Numbered from the stretch's first letter, positions 9,596 through 17,991 are shown. The stretch: 41,797 bases of DNA from an uncultured Bacteroides sp. (GCA_947074345.1 CAMTPH010000014.1:1-41797); one strand, 5' to 3'. The notes: generated by a model not told the origin, from the sequence alone. Numbers and translations are program-made.

Positions 9596-10060
9596 AATAC
9601 GGGATATGATTAATAATGATAAATTTTATATACATTATTTTTTATATTCGAAAAGCAGCTGTAATGTATGTTGTTGTTTGCTGAGATATCTACCAGTTTC
9701 AAATTGTTGTTATCTGTCTAGTTTGTTCTAGAATCAAAATTTTACAAGCAGAATAATGTTTGGCGAAAAAAATCTGCCCTATTGATGAATTGGTTTTATT
9801 TGAATGGATCTATTAGAAAACATCGTATTTGCTGTAATTTCTATCATTTTGTTAATAGGTAGTAGTGATAGTATTGGTTTGTTTTTATTTGAAAGAGCTT
9901 ATATTATAGGTTAATTGTCTTAGTTTGTCTGTAAAATAGATTTATTTAGTTTTAATATGCTTGTTATATATAAGCATCTCGTTGTATCAATGTTTGTATG
10001 TTTGGTTGAAAGTTGCTATACAAGATGAGTTTAGATTCAATGTAGACTGTCGCATATTGT
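9596..10060. other. Gene-less AT-rich stretch before the holA terminator
   Basis: Only short frames are present, for instance 41 codons from ATG 9606 to TAG 9731 on the plus strand with no recognisable motif. I see no tRNA, known ncRNA or repeat. It may be a decayed gene or hold an unannotated small RNA. Confidence 0.5.
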
Positions 10061-10106
10061 AAAAAAAATATTGCCATTATTGATTGTATAATCAATAATG
10101 GCAATA
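10061..10106 (-). terminator. Terminator of amn-holA
   Basis: A 16-bp perfect stem (10069-10084 with 10091-10106) and 6-base loop are followed on the minus strand by eight Ts (complement of the As at 10061-10068). It lies 38 bases past the holA stop. Confidence 0.9.
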
Positions 10107-10144
10107 AAAAAATCGTTGTTGATAAATAGTATGATTCTATAATA

Positions 10145-11167
10145 TCAATGAAGAATTTTAAATATAAGTTCACGGAGTATTTCTCCGTTGGTTGTATTTG
10201 ATGTGTTATTAACACCTTTAGATTTGGCATCAGCTATTCTGATCTCTCCTATTATTTGCATGGTCTTTACACCACTGTATTTTCGCATACCAGCTATGTA
10301 ATCTCGTGATCCCCAAGATGATTTTAATCCCAACCAATTGGCTATTGCTTGTTCTGTTTTTTCAGGAGCATAATAGGCCATCATTAGATTGGAATAAAAA
10401 TTAAAAAGAATCGAAAGAGTCATTTGTATTGGATTTGATTTAGGATTATCTTCAAAATATTTTATTATCTTGTTTGCTTTTAATACATCCTTTTCAATTA
10501 AAGCATTTCTTAATTCGAAATTATTATAATCCTTGCTTATGCCTATATTCTTCTCTATTTGATCGGGACTAACCCTTTTTTGGCCTTGTGGTAGAGTTAT
10601 AATCAACTTTTCTAATTCGCCTGTTAATCGGCTTAAGTCAGCACCTACAAATTCAGCTAACATAGCTGAAGCTTTAGGTTCGATATCGATACCCTTCTTT
10701 TTTAAATATGATGAAATAAATCCAGGCAACAGATTGTCTTTGATCTTTTTTGATTCAAATAGAATGCCTTTTTTTTCAATTTCAGAAGCTATTTTCTTTC
10801 TGCGATCCAATGATCCATGTTTATGACAGAATACGAGGATTGTAGAGTTTAAAGGCTTTTGAAGATAAAAAGATAAATCTTCTATTTTATCAAGTGCTTG
10901 TGCTTCTTTTACTATGATAACCTGGTATTCAGACATCATAGGGTATCTTTTTGCGGCATTTATAACTGTATTAACAGTTACATCAGAGCCATATAATATA
11001 GTTTGATTGAATTCTTTCTCACTTTCAGTAAGAATATTATTTTCGATATAATTAGATATTAAATCAATAAAATAGGACTCCTCTCCCATTAAATAGTAAA
11101 TGGGAGAATATTGCCTATCTTTTAATTTCTTTAGAATATCGTCGCAGCTTATTTCCTGTTTAGCCAT
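10145..11167 (-). CDS. holA: DNA polymerase III subunit delta
   Basis: HolA is the clamp-loader subunit that opens the sliding clamp. The 340-aa protein has the AAA+-like N-terminal domain with YYLMGEESYFIDLI (residues 24-37, the degenerate P-loop region typical of HolA) and then VVNAAKRYPMMSEYQVIIVKEAQ-like sequence. The domain II/III segment LAEFVGADLSRLTGELEKL (about residues 169-187) is the hallmark of delta subunits. It follows amn by 22 bp on the same strand and ends at a strong terminator. Confidence 0.93.
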   Translation of the reverse strand: MAKQEISCDDILKKLKDRQYSPIYYLMGEESYFIDLISNYIENNILTESEKEFNQTILYGSDVTVNTVINAAKRYPMMSEYQVIIVKEAQALDKIEDLSFYLQKPLNSTILVFCHKHGSLDRRKKIASEIEKKGILFESKKIKDNLLPGFISSYLKKKGIDIEPKASAMLAEFVGADLSRLTGELEKLIITLPQGQKRVSPDQIEKNIGISKDYNNFELRNALIEKDVLKANKIIKYFEDNPKSNPIQMTLSILFNFYSNLMMAYYAPEKTEQAIANWLGLKSSWGSRDYIAGMRKYSGVKTMQIIGEIRIADAKSKGVNNTSNTTNGEILRELIFKILH

Positions 11168-11189
11168 GTAGGTTTGATATTAAAAGCTT

Positions 11190-11966
11190 TTACCAGTCAA
11201 ATTTGAGGTGTTTAACGGTTTTCTTTTCGTCAATAATCATACGTAGTGATGCAATGCCTATTTCAACATGCTCTTTTACGAAGTTTTTAGTAACTATGCT
11301 ATCGCTTTTTTCTGTTTTAACACCTTCTGGAATCATAGGTTGGTCAGAAACCAATAGGAGTGCTCCGGTTGGTATGTGATTGGCAAAACCACAGCTAAAT
11401 AGTGTTGCAGTTTCCATATCAACAGCCATTGCACGAGTCTTCTTTAAATATTCTTTAAAGGCTTCATCGTGTTCCCAAATTCGACGGTTGGTTGTATATA
11501 CGGTTCCTGTCCAATAGTCTAAAGCATGGTCACGTATTGCTGAAGATACAGCACGTTGTAGCATAAAAGCAGGGAGAGCAGGCACTTCTGGTGGGAAATA
11601 ATCATTTGATGTTCCTTCGCCTCTAATAGCAGCTAAAGGAAGGATAAGGTCTCCAATTTTGTTTTTCTTATCAATTCCTCCACATTTACCTAAAAACAAG
11701 CAAGCTTTTGGGTGTATAGAACTTAATAAATCCATGATAATAGCCGCATTAGGACTACCCATACCGAAATTGATAATGGTAATTCCTTCAGCGCTGGCTG
11801 AAATCATGTTGGCGTCTCTACCTATTACAGGTACATTAAATTTCTCGGCGAATATTTCAACGTAATTATTGAAATTGGTAAGCAAGATATATTCTCCAAA
11901 ATCTTCTAAATTACGTTTTGTGTACCGGGGGAGCCAATTCTCTACAATTTCTTTTTTCGTTTTCAT
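11190..11966 (-). CDS. amn: AMP nucleosidase (short Bacteroidetes form)
   Basis: The enzyme hydrolyses AMP to adenine and ribose 5-phosphate, or acts on a related nucleotide; it belongs to the PNP/UDP phosphorylase superfamily. The 258-aa form lacks the extra N-terminal domain of E. coli Amn. Visible motifs are NFGMGSPNAAIIMDLL (phosphate/ribose site), LFLGKCGGI, GTSNDYFPPEVPAL, and AVDMETATLFSCGF, where the Met-Glu pair binds ribose. The LLVSDQPM segment holds the Asp expected to contact the base. It is the first gene of an operon with holA. Substrate is assigned by family only. Confidence 0.85.
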   Translation of the reverse strand: MKTKKEIVENWLPRYTKRNLEDFGEYILLTNFNNYVEIFAEKFNVPVIGRDANMISASAEGITIINFGMGSPNAAIIMDLLSSIHPKACLFLGKCGGIDKKNKIGDLILPLAAIRGEGTSNDYFPPEVPALPAFMLQRAVSSAIRDHALDYWTGTVYTTNRRIWEHDEAFKEYLKKTRAMAVDMETATLFSCGFANHIPTGALLLVSDQPMIPEGVKTEKSDSIVTKNFVKEHVEIGIASLRMIIDEKKTVKHLKFDW

Positions 11967-11976
11967 AACATTCCAT

Positions 11977-11984
11977 TAAATTTG
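11977..11984 (+). promoter_or_regulatory. Candidate -7 box for the HsdR-N gene
   Basis: TAAATTTG fits TAnnTTTG; expected start near 11991, giving a leader of about 40 bases. Confidence 0.4.
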
Positions 11985-12018
11985 CGTTCACTTTGATAGT
12001 AAACTATTATTTAACATA

Positions 12019-12026
12019 CAAAAATA
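12019..12026 (-). promoter_or_regulatory. Candidate -7 box for amn-holA
   Basis: Minus-strand TATTTTTG fits TAnnTTTG and lies 53 bases before the amn ATG. Confidence 0.45.
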
Positions 12027-12030
12027 CGAA

Positions 12031-12480
12031 ATGTTATTGTTAAACCTGCCTGCTTATGAAGCAAAAATTGCGGTGCGAAATGGAAAAAATGTTATTTTTG
12101 ATACTATTCGCAAGAAATATGTCGCATTAACACCTGAAGAATGGGTGAGACAGAATTTCGTTAACTTTCTAATTGCTCATAAAGGGTATCCTTTATCATT
12201 GTTAGCAAATGAGGTTTTGATAAAGCTAAATGGTACTAATAAAAGATGTGATACGGTTTTATTTAAACGCGATTTAAAAGCAAAATTGATAGTTGAATAC
12301 AAAGCGCCTAGTGTAAATATAACACAAGATGTGTTTGATCAAATTACTCGATACAATATGGTTCTTAAGGTTGATTATCTAATTGTAACTAATGGTTTAA
12401 ATCATTATTGTTGCAAGATAGATTATGTCACTCAATCATATGTATTTTTATCAGAAATACCTGATTATAGTTTGCTATAG
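12031..12480 (+). CDS. Solitary HsdR N-terminal-type nuclease-fold protein
   Basis: A 149-aa protein resembling the type I restriction R-subunit N-terminal domain (HSDR_N), without any helicase. The PD-(D/E)XK core seems complete: Asp74 (RCDTVLF), then Glu89-Tyr90-Lys91 (LIVEYKAPS), followed by Gln104 in FDQITRYN as in HsdR-type nucleases. Upstream helices (TPEEWVRQNFVNFLI) match the family. No HsdM, HsdS or motor gene is nearby, so it is not part of a restriction operon here. It diverges from amn-holA and overlaps the 3' end of the convergent GNAT gene by 6 bp. Role unknown; repair or RNA/DNA processing is possible but unproven. Confidence 0.8.
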   Translation: MLLLNLPAYEAKIAVRNGKNVIFDTIRKKYVALTPEEWVRQNFVNFLIAHKGYPLSLLANEVLIKLNGTNKRCDTVLFKRDLKAKLIVEYKAPSVNITQDVFDQITRYNMVLKVDYLIVTNGLNHYCCKIDYVTQSYVFLSEIPDYSLL

Positions 12481-13014
12481 ATGATTTGGGTTTAATTTTT
12501 GCATAATAATAGCATCAATAAATCTATTATTATACGACAGCCAATCTTCTAATAATCCGGTTCTCATGAAGCCATTTGTTGCAAACAGTCCGATGCTATT
12601 TTGGTTTTCTATAGATATATATGCGTATATCTGATGGAGATTAAGATAGTTAAACGCATAATCACTGACTAATTTTAAGGCATCAGATGCATATCCTTCT
12701 TTACGATAATTTTTAAGAAGTGCTATTCCAATGGCTGCTCTAGCATGTAAGGGCATAAAATCAGATAAATCAACTGTTCCTAAAACGATAGAATCGCTTT
12801 TTCTAATGATCATTAATCGAAGTTGTTTATCTGCAAATATATCATTTTGATTATTCTCAATGTATTGTCTTAATGTGTAGCGAGAATATGGCACCGTAAA
12901 ACTACTTATATCCCATAACAATGAATCATTTTCCATGTTATACATAAAATCAAGATCTTCAGGTTCTACAGCTCTTAAGTATATGCGATCATTATTTAAA
13001 TAGGTATTACTCAT
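12475..13014 (-). CDS. GNAT family N-acetyltransferase
   Basis: A 179-aa protein of the RimJ/SpeG-like GNAT type (Acetyltransf_3). It opens with NDRIYLRAVEPEDLDFMY, has the acetyl-CoA loop NYRKEGYASDAL (residues 102-113, an R/K-x-x-G-x-A pattern), and ends with NxxSIGLFATNGFMRTG, a typical beta-bulge and helix motif. The acceptor is unknown. It is the last gene of the recR-membrane protein-glycosyltransferase cluster, starting 13 bp after the glycosyltransferase stop, so it could modify a sugar or protein in the same pathway (inference). Confidence 0.88.
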   Translation of the reverse strand: MSNTYLNNDRIYLRAVEPEDLDFMYNMENDSLLWDISSFTVPYSRYTLRQYIENNQNDIFADKQLRLMIIRKSDSIVLGTVDLSDFMPLHARAAIGIALLKNYRKEGYASDALKLVSDYAFNYLNLHQIYAYISIENQNSIGLFATNGFMRTGLLEDWLSYNNRFIDAIIMQKLNPNHL

Positions 13015-13027
13015 TATTATAATGTTT

Positions 13028-14200
13028 TTAAGTGTAACACTCTCCTGGTGTAATAATTGCTTTCAAATAGGGATTATAAACTCCTAACTGAGTATTATGT
13101 TCATTTTCTCCTTCTAGTTTTGATAATATTTCATCGTATGAGAATAAAGTTTTATCATAGATGATATGAGTAACTTTATTACTTAAAGAAGAAAGATCTT
13201 TTAGATTATTATTGCTATCAATAAAACGACAGCGCTCTCCCAACCCATTTTTATTTAGTATATTAAAGATTTCTTCGTTGCATGTTTTGCTAGCGAAGAT
13301 AATAAAATAAGGAGTATGAGTTTGGGTTTTATGTATTCGACTTAATGTTCTACGAATAAAAACAAAACTGAGTTTTAAATAAGTTTGTAAGTATAAACCG
13401 CTATAAACGAGCAAGCGAGATAGTTTAGAATACTTGTTGCCATGTTTTTTAAAGAATATACCCATAGCTCCATAAAACACTCTTACATATTTATAAGATT
13501 CCTTAGTAGTGCTTTCGCCTTTATAGTGAAGTATAGAATAAGGTAGATAATAGTTCTTGTCGCCTGACATTTCTAGTCTACAGGATAAATCTATATCCTC
13601 ACCGTACATAAAGAAATCTTCATCTAAATAACCAGATTGCTCTAAAGAAGATTTTCGGATCATCATATATGCACCTGCTAGAACAGGCACTTCATGAACT
13701 TCTTCTTTATCTAGATAAGATAAATAATAGGTATTGAAATAAGGATTATTAGGGAATAGCTTATAAGTTCCGGTTAACTTCCAAAAGGATGCCATTGGAG
13801 AAGGATAACCTCTTTTAGATTCACGTAAATATTGTCCATTAGGGCTTAGCATTTTGACACCACATGCTCCAGCATCAGGATTGTTATCCATAAAGTCGAG
13901 TACTTGGCGAGTGTGTAATTCGGGAACAATTGTATCGGGATTTAATAAAAGAACATATTCTCCCCTAGCAATCTTGATTGCTTGATTATTAGCCTTGGCA
14001 AAACCAACATTATTCTTGTTATATATATATTTAACCTCAGGAAAAAGTTCTTTTATATACTCTTCGGATCCATCTTTAGATGCATTATCTACTACAATAA
14101 CTTCCGCATTAATATCCTTTAATGACAAGTATAGAGAGTGAAGGCATTGACCTAAAAAGTACTTCACATTATAGTTAACTATTATAACAGATAATTTCAT
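13028..14200 (-). CDS. Family 2 glycosyltransferase (WbbL-like)
   Basis: A GT-A-fold transferase of 390 aa. It begins LSVIIVNYNVKYFL, has VVDNASKDGS (residues 37-45, nucleotide binding), NNVGFAKANNQAI (63-75), the metal-binding LNPDT (86-90) and the acceptor-side EDIDLSCRLE (201-210). These match rhamnosyltransferase-type GT2 enzymes that build cell-surface polysaccharide. Residues from about 255 to 390 form an additional region with a hydrophobic/basic stretch (TYLKLSFVFIRRTL), probably membrane-associating, and a small alpha/beta domain I do not recognise. The start overlaps the stop of the upstream membrane protein gene by 4 bp (ATGA-type coupling). Sugar donor and acceptor cannot be told from sequence. 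Confidence 0.9.
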   Translation of the reverse strand: MKLSVIIVNYNVKYFLGQCLHSLYLSLKDINAEVIVVDNASKDGSEEYIKELFPEVKYIYNKNNVGFAKANNQAIKIARGEYVLLLNPDTIVPELHTRQVLDFMDNNPDAGACGVKMLSPNGQYLRESKRGYPSPMASFWKLTGTYKLFPNNPYFNTYYLSYLDKEEVHEVPVLAGAYMMIRKSSLEQSGYLDEDFFMYGEDIDLSCRLEMSGDKNYYLPYSILHYKGESTTKESYKYVRVFYGAMGIFFKKHGNKYSKLSRLLVYSGLYLQTYLKLSFVFIRRTLSRIHKTQTHTPYFIIFASKTCNEEIFNILNKNGLGERCRFIDSNNNLKDLSSLSNKVTHIIYDKTLFSYDEILSKLEGENEHNTQLGVYNPYLKAIITPGECYT

Positions 14201-14649
14201 TTAGTTTTATCGATATGTAAATCTTTTCTTAATTTATCCTCGCTCGGTACACAAAAGAATGATGCTGTGATACCCATTAGAGCGCATAATGCTCCTGTGT
14301 TGCTTAGTGTAAGATAATAGCAAAAGATTCCTGTAAGTGTAACAATTAATAGTAATAATAATCTAACGCTACTCCATATTAAATATTGTTTCAATGCTGT
14401 CGTTATTGTTTGGTTGTTTATACGTCTTTGCAAGATCCAGCTGAAAGTCTTTAACGATACAGGTATACATAAAGCTGTGATTAATATGGTGATTGTCTCA
14501 AAGTAGTATGACGCTTTAATATCATGCGCATAAAGTCCAGTATAATATACATCTGCTTCTCCCATTATAAACAATGCAAGTGTGATGCACCAAAAAGCTG
14601 CAAATCCTATTTTTAAACTCTTTATAATAATCTTAATTCTTTGTTCCAT
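14197..14649 (-). CDS. Four-helix membrane protein, unknown function
   Basis: A 150-aa protein with about four hydrophobic helices (near residues 12-28, 43-63, 88-110 and 114-133) and short charged ends (MEQRIKIIIKSLK; KLRKDLHIDKTK). I do not recognise a family. It lies 3 bp downstream of recR and overlaps the glycosyltransferase gene by 4 bp, so it is translated in a coupled operon. The partnership with a GT2 enzyme suggests a role in envelope glycan synthesis, but this is inference. Confidence 0.75.
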   Translation of the reverse strand: MEQRIKIIIKSLKIGFAAFWCITLALFIMGEADVYYTGLYAHDIKASYYFETITILITALCIPVSLKTFSWILQRRINNQTITTALKQYLIWSSVRLLLLLIVTLTGIFCYYLTLSNTGALCALMGITASFFCVPSEDKLRKDLHIDKTK

Positions 14650-14652
14650 GTT

Positions 14653-15270
14653 TTATATATTACCAGTAAATGTTGTTCTATTCAATATGCTTCTACCTAA
14701 AGTAACTTCATCCGTGTATTCTAATTCATCTCCAATAGAGACACCTCTAGCTAATATGCTTAATTTGATGTTTGATTTCTCTAGTTTTCTATAAATGTAA
14801 AAATTAGTAGTATCTCCTTCCATGGTTGTGCTCAACGCTAGTATTACCTCTTTTACTTCTTCATTATTGATGCGTTCAACTAAGCTATCTATTTGCAAAT
14901 CGCTAGGACCTACTCCATCCATTGGTGATATTACACCTCCTAAAACATGATAAAGGCCCCTGAATTGTTGCGTGGACTCAATAACCATAACATCTCTAAT
15001 GTTTTCTACAACACAAATTGTCGATCTATCTCTTCCTGGATTAGCACATATCTGACAGGTATCAGTATCAGAGATATTGTGACAGGTTTTACAGTATTTT
15101 ACATCCCTCTTCAATGTAATTATTGAGCTTCCAAACGATTCAACATCATTATAATCTTGCCTAAGTAGATGAAGGACTAGTCTTAAAGCAGTCTTACGTC
15201 CAATTCCAGGAAGTTTAGAAAATTCATTAATTGCTTTTTCGAGTAATATAGAAGGATATTGTTGGTTCAT
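14653..15270 (-). CDS. recR: Recombination mediator RecR
   Basis: RecR works with RecO (and RecF) to load RecA at gaps. The 205-aa protein has the N-terminal helix-hairpin-helix ([18 protein letters not shown], residues 19-36), a zinc finger with Cys60, Cys63, Cys72 and Cys75, and a Toprim domain ([28 protein letters not shown]). A frame extending to a TTG at 15300 exists, but the ATG at 15270 ([14 protein letters not shown]) is the normal family start and the predicted -7 box covers the TTG. It heads a four-gene minus-strand operon. Confidence 0.96.
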   Translation of the reverse strand: MNQQYPSILLEKAINEFSKLPGIGRKTALRLVLHLLRQDYNDVESFGSSIITLKRDVKYCKTCHNISDTDTCQICANPGRDRSTICVVENIRDVMVIESTQQFRGLYHVLGGVISPMDGVGPSDLQIDSLVERINNEEVKEVILALSTTMEGDTTNFYIYRKLEKSNIKLSILARGVSIGDELEYTDEVTLGRSILNRTTFTGNI

Positions 15271-15297
15271 AACACGTATTCTATTCTTTATTTCAAG

Positions 15298-15305
15298 CAA
15301 ATATA
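15298..15305 (-). promoter_or_regulatory. Candidate -7 box for the recR operon
   Basis: Minus-strand TATATTTG fits TAnnTTTG; it lies 27 bases before the recR ATG at 15270 and supports that start. Confidence 0.5.
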
Positions 15306-15347
15306 CTCACTTATTTAATGATAATACGCGGTTTACAAAATAAATCT

Positions 15348-15355
15348 TAACTTTG
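15348..15355 (+). promoter_or_regulatory. Candidate -7 box for engB
   Basis: TAACTTTG fits TAnnTTTG; expected start near 15362, leaving a leader of about 84 bases with no clear structure. Confidence 0.5.
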
Positions 15356-15445
15356 CAATATTATTAAAGAAGCATTAACAGTGCGTTTTCTTTAAGGATT
15401 GAATTAAACTAAATATAAAGTAGATTACTCAAATTCATAATAATC

Positions 15446-16048
15446 ATGGAGATAAATAGTGCTGAGTTTATTATTAGTAATACAGACGTAAAGAAGTGTC
15501 CTGCAGGTCATTTCCCTGAATATGCGTTTATTGGGCGTTCAAATGTTGGTAAATCAAGTTTGATCAACATGTTGACAGGTAGAAATAAATTAGCTCTTAC
15601 ATCTTCTACTCCTGGTAAGACAATGCTTATCAATCATTTCTTAATAAATAATAGTTGGTATATTGTCGACCTACCTGGTTATGGGTATGCGAAGAGAGGA
15701 CATAAAGGGCAAGAACAAATTCAAAAAGTTATAGAAGATTATATCTTAGAGCGCGAACAAATGACTAATCTGTTCTTATTAATAGATAGTAGACTTGAAC
15801 CGCAAAAGATAGATATTGAATTTATGGAATGGCTTGGTGAAAATGGAGTTCCTTTTTCCATCGTGTTTACTAAAGCAGATAAGTTGAAAGGTGGACGTTT
15901 GATGAATAATATAAATGGTTATCTTAGAGAGTTAAAGAAGCAATGGGAAGATTTACCTCCCTATTTTATCTCTTCTTCCGAAAACCGTTCTGGTAAAAAA
16001 GAAATTCTTGATTACATAGACAACATCAATAGAGCGATTAATAAATAA
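15446..16048 (+). CDS. engB: Ribosome biogenesis GTPase YihA/YsxC (EngB)
   Basis: EngB is an essential GTPase in assembly of the large ribosomal subunit. The 200-aa protein has a full set of G motifs: G1 GRSNVGKS (30-37), G2/switch I TPGKT (55-59), G3 DLPGYG (75-80), G4 TKAD (142-145) and a G5-like SSSE near the C-terminus. It diverges from recR and is followed 19 bp later by the DUF4923 gene. Confidence 0.97.
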   Translation: MEINSAEFIISNTDVKKCPAGHFPEYAFIGRSNVGKSSLINMLTGRNKLALTSSTPGKTMLINHFLINNSWYIVDLPGYGYAKRGHKGQEQIQKVIEDYILEREQMTNLFLLIDSRLEPQKIDIEFMEWLGENGVPFSIVFTKADKLKGGRLMNNINGYLRELKKQWEDLPPYFISSSENRSGKKEILDYIDNINRAINK

Positions 16049-16067
16049 CACATTAATAATTAATACT

Positions 16068-16679
16068 ATGATTTTTATGGCAACAAAAAAAACGATGTCT
16101 ATATTGTTTGTGCTTATTGCATTTACTTCACTTCAATTGAATGCACAATCATTGAGTGATTTATTTAATAAAGACAATATTAACAAGGTGGTAGGTGCGG
16201 TTTCGGGTGCAAATAAGAATGTTGATTTGATAGGCACATGGAGTTATACAGGATCTGCAATTGAGTTTGAATCAGATAATTTATTGATGAAAGCCGGTGG
16301 AGCTGCAGCTTCGTCTACCGTTGAGTCAAAACTCAATGAACAGTTATTAAAAGTAGGAATAAAACCTGGGCAAGTTAGTTTTACTTTCAATGCTGATAGT
16401 ACTTTTACTACTACTGTAAATGGTAGAAAGATGAATGGTTCATATTCATACGACAGTTCATTAAAACAATTACAACTTAAGTATGCAAAACTAATGAATG
16501 TGAATGCCAAATTATCTTATAATATATCGACTACAGAGCTTCTTTTTAATTCTGATAAGTTGTTGAAGTTAGTTAGTTTTCTTTCAAAGCAAACAAGCAG
16601 TAGTTCGTTAAAAACTATAGGATCATTGGCTGATAGTTATGATGGAATGATGATTGGTTTTGAATTGAAGAAACAGTAG
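16068..16679 (+). CDS. DUF4923 secreted protein
   Basis: A 203-aa exported protein. A signal peptide is visible (KKTMSILFVLIAFTSLQLNA-Q, cleaved after about residue 26). The mature part has the phrases recalled for the Bacteroidales family DUF4923: LIGTWSYTGSAIEFESDN, LMKAGGAAASS, and GIKPGQVSFTFNADSTFTTT, a lipocalin-like strand pattern. ATG at 16077 (residue 4) is an equally good start. It probably shares the engB transcript. Function unknown. Confidence 0.82.
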   Translation: MIFMATKKTMSILFVLIAFTSLQLNAQSLSDLFNKDNINKVVGAVSGANKNVDLIGTWSYTGSAIEFESDNLLMKAGGAAASSTVESKLNEQLLKVGIKPGQVSFTFNADSTFTTTVNGRKMNGSYSYDSSLKQLQLKYAKLMNVNAKLSYNISTTELLFNSDKLLKLVSFLSKQTSSSSLKTIGSLADSYDGMMIGFELKKQ

Positions 16680-16695
16680 ATTTATTTCAAATAAT

Positions 16696-16736
16696 AGAAA
16701 AAGCGCTAAAGATATCATATCCTTAGCGCTTTTTCT
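16696..16736. terminator. Bidirectional terminator
   Basis: AGAAAAAGCGCTAA (16696-16709) pairs with 16723-16736; the stem has a GCGC core and A/T ends, between the convergent DUF4923 and epimerase genes. Confidence 0.88.
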
Positions 16737-16745
16737 GTTTCAAGT

Positions 16746-17879
16746 TTATTTCTCGATATCAAACTTATATATACATCTACTATTATAAATTTCATTAGGT
16801 CTTAAAACAGTAGAAGGAAATTGTGGTTTATTCGGACTATCAGGATAATGCTGTGTTTCTAAGCATATAGAAGTTCTAGCATGATAAGGGATATTATTTT
16901 TACCAACTAGATTTCCTTTTAGCCCATTACTTGTATAAACCTGTAAGCCTGGCTCATTTGTATATACTTCCATTACTCTCCCACTTTCTATATCAACCAC
17001 TTTAGCAGCTAGATTATTTATATCTCCATTAGTATTTAGCACCCAATTGTGATCATAACCATTCGTAATAGATAGCTGAAAGTTCTCGTCATTAATCTTC
17101 GAGCCTATTGGTTGAGACACTCTAAAGTCGAAAGGAGTATTTGTCACATCGATGATTTCACCGGTTACACATTTTAGAGAATCATAAGGTGTATATTCAT
17201 TTGAGTTAATATATAAAATTTGATCTTCCACACTTCTTGATAAATTTCCCGAGATATTAAAAAATGAATGATGAGATAGATTTACAACGGTCGGTTTATC
17301 TGTAGTTGCTTTATAATCTATATCAAGCTCATTATTATCAGTTAGAGTATAAGTTAGCGTAGTTAGTAAATTACCAGGAAAACCATTATCACCATCTTCT
17401 GATAATAATGTTAGCTCCAAAGTATTATTATTAATTTGTTTAGCATTCCACACTCTATTCGCAAAACCATTGTTTCCTCCATGAGCACAATGAACACCTG
17501 TGTTTGGAGTTAAATTATAAGTAATAGAATCGATAGAAAAAGTAGCATTCAATATTCTCCCAATATATCTACCGATGGTAGCACCAAAGTTTTGTTTATT
17601 CTCTAGATAACCATTAATGGTAGGAAATCCACAAACCACATCTTCAAATTTGCCATTCTTATCGGGTATCATTAGCGAGACTAATCTTCCTCCATAATTT
17701 GTAATACAAGCTTCTAAACCGTTGTTGTTTTCTAATGTATAAAGAGCGATTTCTTTGCCATCAATATTTGCGATAAAATCATTCGAATTAAGTCCCGAAA
17801 GTGTAATGTTATCTTGTTTCTGGCATGAAATGAATAAGAAACATAATGATAAGATTACAAATACTTTATTAAATGTCAT
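16746..17879 (-). CDS. galM: Aldose 1-epimerase, lipoprotein form
   Basis: The enzyme interconverts alpha and beta anomers of aldoses such as galactose. From the ATG at 17879 it is 377 aa with a lipoprotein signal (VFVILSLCFLFISC, lipid-bearing Cys19), so it acts at the membrane or in the periplasm. GalM catalytic residues are present: His133 in HCAHGGNNG, His204 in NLSHHSFFN, and the general base Glu341 in CLETQHYPDSPN. A longer frame begins at a TTG (17927) but overlaps the predicted promoter and would spoil the signal peptide. It may feed galactose released by the secreted beta-galactosidase 3 kb away (inference). Confidence 0.92.
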   Translation of the reverse strand: MTFNKVFVILSLCFLFISCQKQDNITLSGLNSNDFIANIDGKEIALYTLENNNGLEACITNYGGRLVSLMIPDKNGKFEDVVCGFPTINGYLENKQNFGATIGRYIGRILNATFSIDSITYNLTPNTGVHCAHGGNNGFANRVWNAKQINNNTLELTLLSEDGDNGFPGNLLTTLTYTLTDNNELDIDYKATTDKPTVVNLSHHSFFNISGNLSRSVEDQILYINSNEYTPYDSLKCVTGEIIDVTNTPFDFRVSQPIGSKINDENFQLSITNGYDHNWVLNTNGDINNLAAKVVDIESGRVMEVYTNEPGLQVYTSNGLKGNLVGKNNIPYHARTSICLETQHYPDSPNKPQFPSTVLRPNEIYNSRCIYKFDIEK

Positions 17880-17924
17880 GTGAATGTATAATAGATTATT
17901 AGTAATTATTTTAAAACAATTTGG

Positions 17925-17932
17925 CAAATATA
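17925..17932 (-). promoter_or_regulatory. Candidate -7 box for galM
   Basis: Minus-strand TATATTTG fits TAnnTTTG and lies 45 bases before the ATG at 17879. Confidence 0.5.
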
Positions 17933-17957
17933 GACTTTTATTTTAAAATAAATAGTA

Positions 17958-17965
17958 TACCTTTG
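17958..17965 (+). promoter_or_regulatory. Candidate -7 box for the DUF1573 gene
   Basis: TACCTTTG fits TAnnTTTG; expected start near 17972, about 20 bases before the ATG. Confidence 0.5.
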
Positions 17966-17991
17966 TTATCATAAATTATAAAAAAACAAAT

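Noticed and set aside
9062..9620. Replication origin
   Set aside because: The region is AT-rich with repeated boxes, but I find no TTATCCACA-type DnaA boxes and no dnaA, dnaN or gidA neighbours.
9606..9731. 41-codon plus-strand frame in the gene-less region
   Set aside because: Short, Cys/Leu/Tyr-rich low-complexity sequence with no ribosome-binding site or motif; could be chance in AT-rich DNA.
9964..10230. 88-codon minus-strand frame overlapping the end of holA
   Set aside because: It overlaps holA out of frame, runs through the holA terminator hairpin and has no recognisable domain.
12475..12480. Frameshift or truncation at the 6-bp convergent overlap of the HsdR-N and GNAT genes (similarly 25256-25266)
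   Set aside because: Both proteins have family-consistent C-termini, so these are simple tail-to-tail overlaps.
15271..15300. Longer recR from a TTG
   Set aside because: The TTG overlaps the predicted -7 box; MNQQYPS is the normal N-terminus.
17880..17927. Longer galM from a TTG
   Set aside because: It would bury the lipoprotein signal and overlaps the -7 box.
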